Both the position numbers and the translations under genes were made by a program. This document shows, one piece after another, positions 43,149 through 53,151 of a stretch of 64,000 nucleotides of DNA. The notes below the pieces were generated by a model. It did not search any database. It was not told the DNA's origin and saw only the letters and a list, made by a program, of their open reading frames with translations. Numbering within the stretch: the first letter of the stretch is position 1; each line of letters begins with the position of its first letter. This DNA is from Deltaproteobacteria bacterium (GTDB lineage: Bacteria > Myxococcota_A > UBA796 > UBA2385). The stretch covers positions 1 to 64,000 of the forward strand of contig JAEUKK010000101.1 in NCBI GenBank assembly GCA_016792625.1, given 5' to 3'.

Positions 43149-44573
43149 CTGCGCCTTGCCGCGAACGAAGCGCGCCACGGCCTCTACGTGGTGGGTCTGA
43201 GGGAAGAGGTCCACCGCGGCCAGGGACTCCATCCGCCAGCCGCCCGCCTCGAGGATCGGCCGGTCGCGGGCCAAGGACTTGGGCCCGCAGGCCACATAGA
43301 CGAGCACGTCCGCGTCGAGCTGGGCCAAGAAGCGCGCCGCCTTGGGGTGCAGGCCCACCCGCGGCGGGTCGACCACCACGTGCCGGGCGCCGGTCGGGCC
43401 CAGGGCGGGCAGCACCTCTTCGACGGGGCCCACCTCCCACCGCCCTGAGACGCCGTTCTGCGCGGCGTTCTCGCGGGCCTGGGCCACGCTGCCCGGGTGC
43501 AGCTCGACCCCCACCACCGAGGCGAACCAGTGGGCCAGCCACAGGCCGATGACCCCGGCACCGCAGTACAGATCGAGCACCGGCCCGGGCTGGACCGTGG
43601 GGGTCTCGCCGAGCAGGGCCCGCTCAATGACGCCGAAGAGAAGCGCCGCGCCGGCGGTGTTCACCTGGAAAAATCCATCGTGTGGCAGGGTCAGGGTCAG
43701 GCGCTCGAGCGCGAAGCGCAGCGTCGGGCTGCCGTGCAGCACCGCCGCCACCGGCCCCGCAACGACGTCGGCCACGCCATCATTGATGATCCAGACGACG
43801 CCCTCGACGTGGGGCAGGGCCACGATCTCGGCCGCCACCGCGTCGAGCTCGGCCCGGGTGGCCGCGCTGGTCGTGACCAGGCCGACCAGCAGCCGCGGCG
43901 CGACCGGATCACCGCAGTCGCGCAGCACGAGGTTGCGCCAAACGCCCACGTGGGCCTTCGTGTCCCAGGCGGGGCCGAGCTGCAGGGCCGACACCCGCTG
44001 GATCACGGCCTGCATGGCCGGGGTGCCTAAGGGGCAGCCGTCCACCGGCACGACCTTGGCGAACCAACCCGGCGGGTGAAAGCCGAGGAAGGAGCCGCGG
44101 ACCGGCGCGTGGGCCCCCTCTGGATCGGCGAGGCGGGCCGCCCGCTCCTCGTCGCCCTCAAAAGCCTGCACCGAGAAGCTGAGCTCGAGCTTGTTGCGGT
44201 AACCATAGGCCTCGGGCGCGCCGACGATGGCGTGCCGCAGCACCGTGTCGTCGCCTTCGAGCTCGACGAGGCGGGTGAGCAGGGCGTCTTTGGCCGCCCG
44301 CTGCGCGGCGAGCGGCATCTCTTGCAGCTGGCAGCCACCGCAGCGGCCAAAAGCCGGGCAGGCCGGCGTCACCGCGTCGGGCGCGGGCTCGACCACGCCG
44401 AGCCGCACCCCGAGGCCACCTTTGCTCGGCCGCACGAGCAGGCGGGCGCCCACCGGCGCGCCGCGCACGAGCAGCTCTCGCCCGCCCTCGGACCGGCCGC
44501 GGGTCTGCTTCTCCTCAAGCCGGTCCATGGTGAGGGTGAGGGGCGGGCGCGGGGCGCGGTCTCGGCGGGACAT
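43137..44573 (-). CDS. RNA m5U methyltransferase (TrmA/RlmC/RlmD family)
   Basis: 478 residues. An N-terminal TRAM-like segment is followed by the Fe-S cysteine cluster CPAFGRCGGCQLQ. The SAM-binding core has LDLYCGAGVIGLWLA and VVDPPRVGL, and the catalytic loop is VYVACGPKSLARD (Cys429; most relatives read SCNP). The enzyme makes 5-methyluridine in rRNA or tRNA; the cluster cysteines favour the RlmD/RlmC (rRNA) branch over TrmA. Start: ATG at 44573. It lies 51 bp downstream of the penicillin acylase gene on the same strand, with no functional link evident. Confidence 0.92.
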   Translation of the reverse strand: MSRRDRAPRPPLTLTMDRLEEKQTRGRSEGGRELLVRGAPVGARLLVRPSKGGLGVRLGVVEPAPDAVTPACPAFGRCGGCQLQEMPLAAQRAAKDALLTRLVELEGDDTVLRHAIVGAPEAYGYRNKLELSFSVQAFEGDEERAARLADPEGAHAPVRGSFLGFHPPGWFAKVVPVDGCPLGTPAMQAVIQRVSALQLGPAWDTKAHVGVWRNLVLRDCGDPVAPRLLVGLVTTSAATRAELDAVAAEIVALPHVEGVVWIINDGVADVVAGPVAAVLHGSPTLRFALERLTLTLPHDGFFQVNTAGAALLFGVIERALLGETPTVQPGPVLDLYCGAGVIGLWLAHWFASVVGVELHPGSVAQARENAAQNGVSGRWEVGPVEEVLPALGPTGARHVVVDPPRVGLHPKAARFLAQLDADVLVYVACGPKSLARDRPILEAGGWRMESLAAVDLFPQTHHVEAVARFVRGKAQAPG

Positions 44574-44624
44574 GGGGGCTCCAAACGGGGGCGGCGCATA
44601 GCCCTGCCCCCGCCGCCGGGCCGC

Positions 44625-47126
44625 TCAGTCGAGCGTCAGGCGCAGCTCGACCAAGGCGGGGTCGGCGGCGATGGCCTCGGCCGAGAACAGCGCCGGGCGC
44701 AGCTGTTCGGTGCCGTAGACCGCGGTCTGGTCGTCGCGGTGCGGGCTGCCGTCGACCTCGCTCTGGCTGTAGGTCATCACGGCGCGGGCCTCGGGGCCGT
44801 CTGCGCCGTACTGCACGGCCATCACGAAGGAATTGCCGTAGTTCATGGTGTAGCCGGCGGTGGTCAGGTCCGAGTCGGCGTTGAGCACCGCGGCGCGGCT
44901 GCCCTCGGTGAGCAGGGTGCCGCTGCCCGCCGACCAGGTGGCGATCTGGATGACGCCCTCGGGGTCGGTGCCGCCCGGCACAGGGATCGGCGCGTCGCCG
45001 AGCTGCATGTGCTGGGCGGCGCGCAGCGCGGCGTCGGGGGCGAGCCCGGCCTGGGCCAAGCGGGCCACGGCCAAGGCCAGCGCCTCGGCCAAGGCGGCGT
45101 CAGCCTCGGCGCCCTCGGCCAGGGCAGCGGGGGTCTCGACCGCGCGGGCCGGGTCGAAGCCCTCGGCGAAGAGGCGCCCCGCGGCGAAGCCCTCGGAGTA
45201 GTCGTACACGCCGCTGTTCACGAGCTCACGCCACAGGGGCGCGCCCGGGTCGTCGAGGCGCACCGTGCCGCCCCAGCCGGCCAGCGCGGCGCAGGCCGGC
45301 GCGAGGTCGACCGAGACATCGGCGCCGCTGACCCGCACCACCTGCGGGCTCGGCAAGGTCAAGCAGCGCTCGGCCACCCCCGCCCGCAGCAGCTCGGCGA
45401 GCATGCCCCGCCCGCCCAGCGCAGCGCCCTCGAGCTCGGCCAAGCTGAGCTTGCCGTCGGCGCCGACCGCCGAGGCCTCGCCCCGCTCGCTCAGGTACAG
45501 CGCGTTCATGCGCGTGCGCGGAGAGCGGGCGGTGCGCTCGGGCCCATAGAGGGCGTTGTAGCCCTCGAGCGGCGCGGCGGGGTTGCTGAGCCAATGGTTG
45601 TCATTGGCGTTGTAGACGAAGTCGTCGCGGGTCAGCTGGGGCATGGCCGACCAAGGGATGAGGCCCGGCGCGCGGGACCCCGCCTCGACCACCGGGTCGA
45701 AGGCGGTGTCGGCGGCGTTGGCGACGTAGACGCCATAGTCAGCGAACAGCCCGGCGAGCACCTGCTCATCGACGTAGCTGCGCCAGGCGGCGAAGGTCTC
45801 GGCGCTCCAGTTGGGGACGGCGCTGCTGTCGATGTACCAGGCCTCACCCTCTTTGCTGGCCGCCATCGTGTGCACCCAGGGGATGCCCAGGTGGCGCTCA
45901 TGCGCCGCCTGGAACTCGGCCAGCGAGCTCGCCCGGTTCATGTCGAACCAAGTGGGCAACATTTCGAGGTTGTTCTCATTGGCGTCCATCAGGGCAAAGG
46001 CGTTGAGCGGCGTCCAGCCGACCACCGGCGCGTTCATCACCCAGCCGAAGTCGCTCTTGTACAGCGTGCGGGCCTCGACGCTGAGCGCGCCATCCTCGCC
46101 GAGCACCTCGATCTGGAAGGCGTGCTCCTCCATGTCTTTGATCTCGCCACGGCTGTTGTAGCGGGTCGGCTGGCCGGGCTCCAAGCTGAGCAGGTAGGCG
46201 ACAAAACGCGGCGCGCCCGAGACGGTGTGGGTCCAGGCGACGTCGGCGTTAAAGCCCACGTTGATGACCGGCACGCCCATCAGCGAGGCGCCGTAGACGT
46301 CGAGCTCGCCAGGGATGGTCAGGTGGCTCTCGTGCCACTTGCGCTCGCCCACCGCCGGGAAGTGCGTGTTGGACAACAACATCCCGCCGCCGGTCTCAGA
46401 CATGGCCGCGCCGATCGCCCAGCCATTGCTGCCCATGCCCGGCTCCCGCACGCGGGCGAGGGTGCGCTCGGCCGGCGGCGGCGGCGCACGGCGCGCGTCG
46501 GGCGGGGCCGCCGAGCCGATGGCGTCGACAAAAACGCCGCCCGAGCCGTTGAGGCCAAAGGCGAGATAGTAGGCCAGCAGGTCAATGTGGTTGATCTCAC
46601 GCAGCCAAGGCGCGCCGGCGCAGCGGGCGTCGGGCAGCGCGTCGCCCTGCTCTTCGACGTAGCGGTTGACGCCGGCGGCGTAGCCGACCAGCCGCGCCTG
46701 CATGCGGGGGTCGAGGCCCGCCCAGCCCGCCTCGGCCTGGGCTTTGACGCCCAGGGCCAGCCAGCCGAAGTCGGTGTGCACGTGGATGTCGTCGGCGCCA
46801 CGGCCAAAAAAGCGGGCCCGCTGGCTGTTCACCATGACCACCTGGTCCATCAGGGTGCAGACGTGGTCGCGGGCGAAGGCGTAGCCCATGCCGTAGCCGA
46901 GGCTGCCCTCGTCGGCGGCCTGGATGTGGGGCACACCATACGAAGTCCAGCGCACATTGACGTCGTAGGGCCCGATCACGACATCGTAGGGGTCAGGGCC
47001 GGGCGCGGCGCTATCACCCGTGTCGAGGGGCTCAGGCTTGGTGTAGGGCCCCGGGGCGTTGTTCTGGGCGCAGGCGGCCAGCAGCAGGGCAGAGACAGGG
47101 AGGAGGCGGGCGGCGGGCAGGCGCAT
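44625..47126 (-). CDS. Penicillin acylase family lipoprotein (Ntn hydrolase)
   Basis: 833 residues. The signal ends in LLLAAC, so it is a lipoprotein. An alpha-chain-like part precedes the autocleavage site GMGSNGWAIG (nucleophile Ser233), with TPLNAFALMDANENN and DNHWLSNPAAPLEGY further on. Family members self-cleave and hydrolyse amide side chains; in Gram-negatives some degrade N-acyl-homoserine lactones, others act on beta-lactams or aculeacin. The substrate cannot be read here. Start: ATG at 47126, because upstream residues are Arg-rich and the signal starts there. Divergent from the amidohydrolase gene. Confidence 0.92.
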   Translation of the reverse strand: MRLPAARLLPVSALLLAACAQNNAPGPYTKPEPLDTGDSAAPGPDPYDVVIGPYDVNVRWTSYGVPHIQAADEGSLGYGMGYAFARDHVCTLMDQVVMVNSQRARFFGRGADDIHVHTDFGWLALGVKAQAEAGWAGLDPRMQARLVGYAAGVNRYVEEQGDALPDARCAGAPWLREINHIDLLAYYLAFGLNGSGGVFVDAIGSAAPPDARRAPPPPAERTLARVREPGMGSNGWAIGAAMSETGGGMLLSNTHFPAVGERKWHESHLTIPGELDVYGASLMGVPVINVGFNADVAWTHTVSGAPRFVAYLLSLEPGQPTRYNSRGEIKDMEEHAFQIEVLGEDGALSVEARTLYKSDFGWVMNAPVVGWTPLNAFALMDANENNLEMLPTWFDMNRASSLAEFQAAHERHLGIPWVHTMAASKEGEAWYIDSSAVPNWSAETFAAWRSYVDEQVLAGLFADYGVYVANAADTAFDPVVEAGSRAPGLIPWSAMPQLTRDDFVYNANDNHWLSNPAAPLEGYNALYGPERTARSPRTRMNALYLSERGEASAVGADGKLSLAELEGAALGGRGMLAELLRAGVAERCLTLPSPQVVRVSGADVSVDLAPACAALAGWGGTVRLDDPGAPLWRELVNSGVYDYSEGFAAGRLFAEGFDPARAVETPAALAEGAEADAALAEALALAVARLAQAGLAPDAALRAAQHMQLGDAPIPVPGGTDPEGVIQIATWSAGSGTLLTEGSRAAVLNADSDLTTAGYTMNYGNSFVMAVQYGADGPEARAVMTYSQSEVDGSPHRDDQTAVYGTEQLRPALFSAEAIAADPALVELRLTLD

Positions 47127-47287
47127 GCGGAGGCGCTCCACGGCGAGGGGAGGGCGCGCTCTATCGTGACCGCGCGCCCCCAGCGGAGAGCGCCCCGCGG
47201 CGGCCCTCGGGCCGGTGATCGCCATGGACCTGGATTGACATGGACGAGGCGGAGGGGGAAGTTCCCCCCCTCCGGAGCGCCGAACCC

Positions 47288-50200
47288 ATGCTTCTCCCCT
47301 CCATCACAGCGGCGCTGCTCGCTCCGCTGGCGTTCGCCGCCCCCCGCCTCGCGGATGATCCCGACCTGTTCACCGACAAGGGCAGCGCGCCCGGCCCCGC
47401 CGACCCGGGCGAGGTGAAGGCCGGCGCCAGCGCCTGGGACGTCAACGCCGCGCACGGCCCGACCCGCGAGGTGCAGCTCCGCCTCGACGAGGCCACCTGG
47501 ATGAGCGTGTCGGTGCACGGCGAGCAGCTGGTGACCGATATCCTCGGCGATCTGTTCCTCGGCTCGACCGCGGGCGGGCCGCTGCGCCGCCTCACCGAAG
47601 GCGCCGCCTGGGACACCGAGGCCGTCTTCTCCCCCGATGGCGCGCAGATCGTCTATGTCAGCGACCGCGACGGCAATGAGCAGCTCTGGGTGCACGATCT
47701 CAAGGCGGGCACCCACCGCAAGCTCACCGACGAGGCCGAGGCCCGCATCACCGACCCGGCGTTTAGCCCCGACGCGCAGTGGGTGGTCGCCCGGCGCCGC
47801 ACCGTCGACACCCGCAGCATCGGGGTGACCGAGCTGCACCGCTACCATGTCGCGACCGGGAAGGGCCACCAGCTCACCAACCTCGACGAGCACCCCCACG
47901 CGGGCGAGGCCGACCTGCAGCCCGGCCGCATGGTCTACAGCTCCCGCTCCGGGCGTTTTGACTACGGCGGCGACCCGGTGGGTGGCCTGTGGTGGCTGGT
48001 CGAGCGCGACCTCAACACGGGCGAGGAGCGCCCCCTGGTCCAAGGCGCGGGCAGCGCCAGCCGCCCGCTGCAGCACCCCGATGGGCGGCGGGTGGTCTTC
48101 ATCAGCCGCGACCGCGAAAAGACCCTGCTTGAGGTCATTGACCGCGAGACCGGCCGACGGGCCGTGCTCTGGGATGGCCTGCACCACGACCAGATGGAGG
48201 GTTTTGCCCTCCACGGCACCTACCCCAAGATCGACTGGACCGCGGATCACAGCGCGGTGATCCTCTGGGCCAAGGGCAAGCTCTGGCGGGTCGGCCTCGA
48301 TGGGAAGGTCCAAGCCCTCCCGTTCACCGCCGAGGGCACCTGGCGGCTGCATGAGGTGCACCGAAAAGCCCGCAGCATCCCCGACCTGGTCGAGCCCAAG
48401 CTGCTGCGCTGGCCCACCGAGCGGCCCGGCGGCGCCGAGGTCGCCTTCTCGGCCATGGGCGCGCTCTGGCTGCGCGACGCCGCCGGCCAGACCCGCCGCC
48501 TCTCGCCGCGCACCGGCTACAGCCCGAGCTGGTCACCCGATGGCGCGACCCTCGCCTGGACCGCCTGGGAGGATTGCCCCGAGAACGGCCCGCTGGACGT
48601 CGACTGCGGCGGCCGGCTCTACCTCAGCCCGGCCAAGGGCCTCGGGCGGGCGCCCCTGGCCGGCCCGCTCACCGACGCCAATGGGCAAGCCCTTCCGCCC
48701 GGGCCGCTGCCCGCGGGCACCGAGCGCCTGCCCGTCCGCGGCCTGCTCATGAGCCCCACCCTGAGCGCGGACGGCCAGACCGTGGCCGTGCTGCGCGGTC
48801 GGGCCGCCGAGGGCGTCGACGACCTCAACGCGGTCGGCCCGCTCGACGTGGTGATCCTGCGCAAGATCAAGGGAAAGCCGGGCTGGACCAGCGCGGTGGT
48901 CGCCGAGACCGGCCTGCGCGGCAACCCCGACCGGGCCCCGCGCCTGCAGCTGCACGGCGACCGGGTCTACTGGCTGGAGGACCTGCCGAGTGAGGGGCGG
49001 GTGGCCAACAAGACCGCCCTGGTCTCGGTGCGCCTGGCGGGCGACGAGCCGCTGACCCACCTCAACTTTGACGGCGCCGACGAGATCGTGCTCTCGCCCG
49101 ACCTGCGGCAGGTCGCGTACAAGCAGGGCCACCAGGTGCACGTCGCGGCCCTGCCCGAGGGCCCGATCAACCTCGACGTGGGCAGCTTGCCCGCGCGCAC
49201 CTTGACCAAGGTGACCGGGGACTGGCTGAGCTGGAGCCCCGACGGCGCCGAGCTGCGCTGGCTGGTGGGCCCGGTCTGGCACCGGGCCGACGTGCGCAGC
49301 CTCTCCTTTTTGGCCGACGCGGCGGCCCCGACCACCCGCAGCAGCTCCCTCTCCTTCTCGGTGCCCCGGGCCCGACCGACCGAGAAGGTGGCCTACCTGC
49401 ACGCCGCCGCGCTCACCATGGCCGGCGCCGGCGCCGGGAGCTGCGCCGACTGCACCATCCTCGTCGACGGCGACCGGATCCGCGCCGTGGGCCCCGGCCT
49501 CGCCGCCCCGGCCGGCTACCGCGCGGTCGACCTGCGCGGAAAGACGGTCATCCCGGGCCTCATCGACGTGCACGCGCACCTTCACTACACCGCCAGCGAC
49601 GTGCTCCCCGAGCAGGAGTGGCGGTACCTCACCGCGCTCGACTTCGGCGTGACCACCGTGCACGACCCGAGCGCGGGCACCGATCTGGTGTTCACCCAGG
49701 CCGAGCGGGTCGCGGCCGGCCTGGCCCAGGGCCCGCGGGTCTACAGCACCGGTTTTGTGCTCTACGGCGCGCTCAGCAACCACGGCGCGCGCACGCCCAC
49801 GCCCGAGGCCGCCCGGGCCCACGTGCAGCGCCTCGCCGCCCAGGGCGCGATCAGCGTGAAGGTCTACCAGCAGAGCCGGCGCGACCAGCGGCAGTGGTAC
49901 GCCCAGGCCTGCCGCGAGCTCGACATCCTCTGCGTCTGCGAGGGCGGCGGCGATCTGTGGATGAACCTCGGCATGTTCGCCGACGGCATGCAGGCCATCG
50001 AGCACGCCTTGCCCATCGCGCCGCTGGCCACCGACGTGACCCGCTTCACCGCGGCCAGCGCCGGCACGGTGGACGGCGCGCCCGGCGCGGGCGCCGCCTA
50101 TACGCCGACCTTATTGGTCGCCTATGGCGGCCTCGAGGGAGAGCGCTGGTTCTACCAGCACAAGAGCCCGATCAACGGCCCGGGCGCTGAGCGCTTGGTG

Positions 50201-50605
50201 CGCCACTACCCGCGCCGCAGCCTGGACGCGCGGGCCTGGCGCAGCGGCAGCTTCGTGCACGACGGCGACTGGAACTTCCAGCAGGTGGCCGCCGACGCGG
50301 GCGCCATGCAGCGGGCGGGCACGCTGGTGACCCTGGGCGCGCACGGCCAGCTGCAGGGCCTCGGCGTGCACTGGGAGCTCTGGGGCCTCTCGGGCGTGGG
50401 CGGCGTGGCCGGGCTCGGCCCGACCGGCGCCCTGCGCGCGGCGACCATCGACGGCGCCCGCTACCTCGGCCTCGACAAAGAGCTGGGCAGCATCGAGGCG
50501 GGCAAGCTCGCCGACTTCGTCGTGCTGCACAGCGATCCGCTGCAGAACATCGAGAACACGGTCGACATCGACCGGGTCATCATGAACGGGCGGGTGTGGG
50601 AGTGA
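47288..50605 (+). CDS. Exported TolB-like beta-propeller plus amidohydrolase fusion
   Basis: 1105 residues. An N-terminal signal peptide (MLLPSITAALLAPLAFAAP) is followed by ~600 residues of TolB/WD40-like blades (FSPDGAQIVYVSDRDGNEQL and similar). The C-terminal ~400 residues form an amidohydrolase domain with GKTVIPGLIDVHAHLH (metal ligands His762 and His764), FGVTTVHDPS and a terminal LADFVVLHSDPLQNI. Such fusions are probably periplasmic imidazolonepropionase- or peptidase-like hydrolases. Start: ATG at 47288 (an in-frame ATG at 47240 would bury the signal). Its stop overlaps the next start by GTGA, the head of a six-gene coupled chain. Confidence 0.9.
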   Translation: MLLPSITAALLAPLAFAAPRLADDPDLFTDKGSAPGPADPGEVKAGASAWDVNAAHGPTREVQLRLDEATWMSVSVHGEQLVTDILGDLFLGSTAGGPLRRLTEGAAWDTEAVFSPDGAQIVYVSDRDGNEQLWVHDLKAGTHRKLTDEAEARITDPAFSPDAQWVVARRRTVDTRSIGVTELHRYHVATGKGHQLTNLDEHPHAGEADLQPGRMVYSSRSGRFDYGGDPVGGLWWLVERDLNTGEERPLVQGAGSASRPLQHPDGRRVVFISRDREKTLLEVIDRETGRRAVLWDGLHHDQMEGFALHGTYPKIDWTADHSAVILWAKGKLWRVGLDGKVQALPFTAEGTWRLHEVHRKARSIPDLVEPKLLRWPTERPGGAEVAFSAMGALWLRDAAGQTRRLSPRTGYSPSWSPDGATLAWTAWEDCPENGPLDVDCGGRLYLSPAKGLGRAPLAGPLTDANGQALPPGPLPAGTERLPVRGLLMSPTLSADGQTVAVLRGRAAEGVDDLNAVGPLDVVILRKIKGKPGWTSAVVAETGLRGNPDRAPRLQLHGDRVYWLEDLPSEGRVANKTALVSVRLAGDEPLTHLNFDGADEIVLSPDLRQVAYKQGHQVHVAALPEGPINLDVGSLPARTLTKVTGDWLSWSPDGAELRWLVGPVWHRADVRSLSFLADAAAPTTRSSSLSFSVPRARPTEKVAYLHAAALTMAGAGAGSCADCTILVDGDRIRAVGPGLAAPAGYRAVDLRGKTVIPGLIDVHAHLHYTASDVLPEQEWRYLTALDFGVTTVHDPSAGTDLVFTQAERVAAGLAQGPRVYSTGFVLYGALSNHGARTPTPEAARAHVQRLAAQGAISVKVYQQSRRDQRQWYAQACRELDILCVCEGGGDLWMNLGMFADGMQAIEHALPIAPLATDVTRFTAASAGTVDGAPGAGAAYTPTLLVAYGGLEGERWFYQHKSPINGPGAERLVRHYPRRSLDARAWRSGSFVHDGDWNFQQVAADAGAMQRAGTLVTLGAHGQLQGLGVHWELWGLSGVGGVAGLGPTGALRAATIDGARYLGLDKELGSIEAGKLADFVVLHSDPLQNIENTVDIDRVIMNGRVWE

Positions 50606-51168
50606 GGGGGGCCCGCGGCCTGCGCCGGGCCCTCGCCGCCGTCTTGGCGGTGGGGCTGACGAGCGCGGCCGCACAGGCCGAAGATCTGCAGCGTTACGCC
50701 ATCTTCGTCGAGACCCGCAGCTTGGCCAAGGATGGCTTCCCGCCCAACGGCCTGTGGGTGAAGACCCGCTGGCTGGGGGAGGAGAAGACCGTCGCCCTGC
50801 GGGACGACGGCGTCGCGCCCGACGCCGTGGCCGGAGATGGCACCTGGTCGGCGGCGATGGAGGGCCCGCCGGTGCGCTTCCTGCGCATCTTGGTGTGGGG
50901 AGAGCTCGGCCGCGGGCGCCGCCCCGTCTCCTCGGAGACGGTGGAGCGGGTGCTCGGCCCGGAGGACGCGCTGCACCTCTCGGGGCACTTCATCGCCGGT
51001 CTGCCGCGCCTGCGGCGCCTCGCCGGCCCGGGTGACCTGCCGGATCGGCAGCAGGCCGAGCGCCGACACCTGCGCTGGGCCCTGGGCTGGGCCCTCTGCA
51101 ACGGCGTCATTGCCGCTGTTTTGGTGCGCCGCGCCCGCCATGGCAAGCTCGCGCCGGTGCGGCGGTGA
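50602..51168 (+). CDS. Exported single-pass protein, paralogue A of a duplicated pair
   Basis: 188 residues. It has a signal peptide (GLRRALAAVLAVGLTSAAAQ) and one C-terminal membrane helix (about 155-172), so most of it is periplasmic. The folded part has VKTRWLGEEKTVALRDDGVA and DAVAGDGTWSAAM, similar to choice-of-anchor beta-sandwich domains that read 'RDDG ... GDGxW'. The gene at 53152 is a clear paralogue. Start: GTG at 50602, overlapping the amidohydrolase stop (GTGA). It overlaps the next gene the same way. Function unknown; probably a small partner of the adjacent polytopic protein. Confidence 0.8.
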   Translation: MRGARGLRRALAAVLAVGLTSAAAQAEDLQRYAIFVETRSLAKDGFPPNGLWVKTRWLGEEKTVALRDDGVAPDAVAGDGTWSAAMEGPPVRFLRILVWGELGRGRRPVSSETVERVLGPEDALHLSGHFIAGLPRLRRLAGPGDLPDRQQAERRHLRWALGWALCNGVIAAVLVRRARHGKLAPVRR

Positions 51169-53135
51169 GCGGGCCGCTGTGGGCCGCCGCGGCCCTCTCT
51201 GTGGGGCAGGCGGAGGCGACGACCCCCGGCGCGCCGCGCCAAGCGATCCCCAACGCGGGCCTGCCGCGGGCCGAGACGGCCGTGCCGCCGCCGCCCGAGG
51301 GCGAAGGCAGCGTGGGCATGCCCACCGTGCACGGCCGCCTGGGCCAGGAGCCCTACACCGACGCGCGCGAGCCGATCACCTTGCCCGCCCTCGCCGGGAT
51401 CACCGGCCTGCTCGTGCTCTGGGCCGTCTGGCTGGTGGTCACCCGGGGCAGCACGGCGCTGCGCAAGATCGAGCCGCCGCCCGAACCTCGCGGCTGGGCC
51501 ATCCTCAGCCCCGCGCTGTTCACCCTGCTCAGCGCGCTGGCCTCATGGCCGGCGGCGATCAGCGGCAGCGCGCGCATGGTCGGCCGCGAATTCGACCTGC
51601 CCGGCACCATCTGGTTCCTGAGCGCCGCGCCCCGCCTGCTGGGCGAGCGGGTCGATCCGCTCACCGCCTTCCCGCAGGGCGCCGACTACGGCCGCGCCGA
51701 CAGCTTCGTGTGGATGGTGACCGGCTGGGCGCTCCAGGCCCTCGATCCGGTGCTGCTGAGCAACCTCGCGCAGGTGCTCGGGCCCGCGCTCAGCGGCTGG
51801 GCGGCCGAGCTCGCTGCCCGCCGCTTCGGCGCCCGGGCGCCCTGGTCCGCCGTCGCGGGGGTCGGCTACGCCTTCGCCGGCCCGACCGCCACTGCCCTGC
51901 TCGAAGGGCACACCTACCTCGCGGTGACCCCCTTCCTCCCGCTGTGCTTGTGGTCGGTGCTCGCCCTCACCGGGCCGGAGCCCCGGCTCCGCCACGGCCT
52001 GTTCTTCGGCCTCGCCTGGGCCGGCGCGCTGTGGAGCTCGGTCTACATGGGCTTCTGCGCCACGCTCATCGGTGCCTGGTTCGGCGCGCCCGCCCTCCTC
52101 GGCCGTCGGCTCGTCCGCGGGCCGATGCTGGCCGCCGCGGCCCTCGTGTTGGCCGCCGGGCTGCCCTATGTGGGCCTGTTCATCGGCGGCGGCGCGGTGC
52201 TCCGCCCGTCCAACGAGCCGCTGGACACCTGGGACCAGCGCCTGGACTTTGTGCAGCGCGGCTCGGGCGGGCTGCTCTCGCTGCTCCCCCCGAGCCCTGA
52301 GCTCGACACCTTCTACCACGGGATGTCGCTCTACCCGTTGTTCTCGGTGGCCGCCCTCGCCCTGCTCGCCCCGCGGGTGCTGCGCGGCGAGCCCGGCACC
52401 CGCGCCCTGCTCGCGCTGGCGGCGACCGCTGCCTTGATCGCGGTGGGGCCGCTGATCCGCTACTCCTACGTCGGCCAGCTCACCACGCCGCTCGCCCTGC
52501 TCTACTTGGTGCCCGGCGCCGAGGCGATGCGCTTCCCGATGCGCTTTGGCTGGGTGCTCTGCCTCGCGCTCGGCGTGCTCGCCGCGCGGGTGCTCACCCG
52601 CCTGTCCAAGGCGCCGGGCCTGCAGACCGCGCCCGGGTGGCCGAGCCCCCTGCACCTGATCTGGCTGCTGCTGCTGCTCGACATCACCGTCGCGCTCGGC
52701 CTTCCCGGGCGCCAGCGCTGGATACCCGCGGGCACCAATGGCGCCCTCGCCGCCGCCACGGGGCCCATTTTTGACGTCTACCCGCGGCTGCGCCTGCCGC
52801 AGGACGATCTGAACGCCTGGTTCCAGGCCAACGACTGCCTGCAGCAGCACGACCACGGCCAGGCGATCGCCGACCACTGCGCCTCACGCTTCGCGCCCGA
52901 GAACCCACGCCTGCGCCTGCAAGACGAGCTCGGCCGCGGCCTGCGCGGCGGGCAGGATCCGACGCCCACCCTGCGCCGGCTGGGCTTCGCGCACGTCGCG
53001 CTGCACGCCGATCTGCTCGCGGACGAGGAGCTCGCGGCCTGGCAGGCCGCGCTCAGCGCCGCCGACCCCCAGCCGTGGGACGACAGGAGCGGCGGCGAGC
53101 GCATCCTGCTGTACGATCTGGCCCCCGCGCCCTGA
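51165..53135 (+). CDS. Polytopic membrane protein, paralogue A (GT-C glycosyltransferase-like)
   Basis: 656 residues. A periplasmic-looking N terminus and about eleven membrane helices lead to a C-terminal ~150-residue soluble domain. The blocks MVGREFDLPGTIWFLSAAPR and DPLTAFPQGADYGRADSF near the start of the membrane part recur in the paralogue at 53604. The layout (many helices, an early acidic loop after helix 2, a soluble tail) is that of GT-C lipid-linked sugar transferases, but I see no decisive DxD, so this is tentative. Start: GTG at 51165 overlapping the previous stop. Likely works with the small protein encoded just before it. Confidence 0.8.
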   Translation: MSGPLWAAAALSVGQAEATTPGAPRQAIPNAGLPRAETAVPPPPEGEGSVGMPTVHGRLGQEPYTDAREPITLPALAGITGLLVLWAVWLVVTRGSTALRKIEPPPEPRGWAILSPALFTLLSALASWPAAISGSARMVGREFDLPGTIWFLSAAPRLLGERVDPLTAFPQGADYGRADSFVWMVTGWALQALDPVLLSNLAQVLGPALSGWAAELAARRFGARAPWSAVAGVGYAFAGPTATALLEGHTYLAVTPFLPLCLWSVLALTGPEPRLRHGLFFGLAWAGALWSSVYMGFCATLIGAWFGAPALLGRRLVRGPMLAAAALVLAAGLPYVGLFIGGGAVLRPSNEPLDTWDQRLDFVQRGSGGLLSLLPPSPELDTFYHGMSLYPLFSVAALALLAPRVLRGEPGTRALLALAATAALIAVGPLIRYSYVGQLTTPLALLYLVPGAEAMRFPMRFGWVLCLALGVLAARVLTRLSKAPGLQTAPGWPSPLHLIWLLLLLDITVALGLPGRQRWIPAGTNGALAAATGPIFDVYPRLRLPQDDLNAWFQANDCLQQHDHGQAIADHCASRFAPENPRLRLQDELGRGLRGGQDPTPTLRRLGFAHVALHADLLADEELAAWQAALSAADPQPWDDRSGGERILLYDLAPAP

Positions 53136-53151
53136 GCGCCCCGGAGGCCCC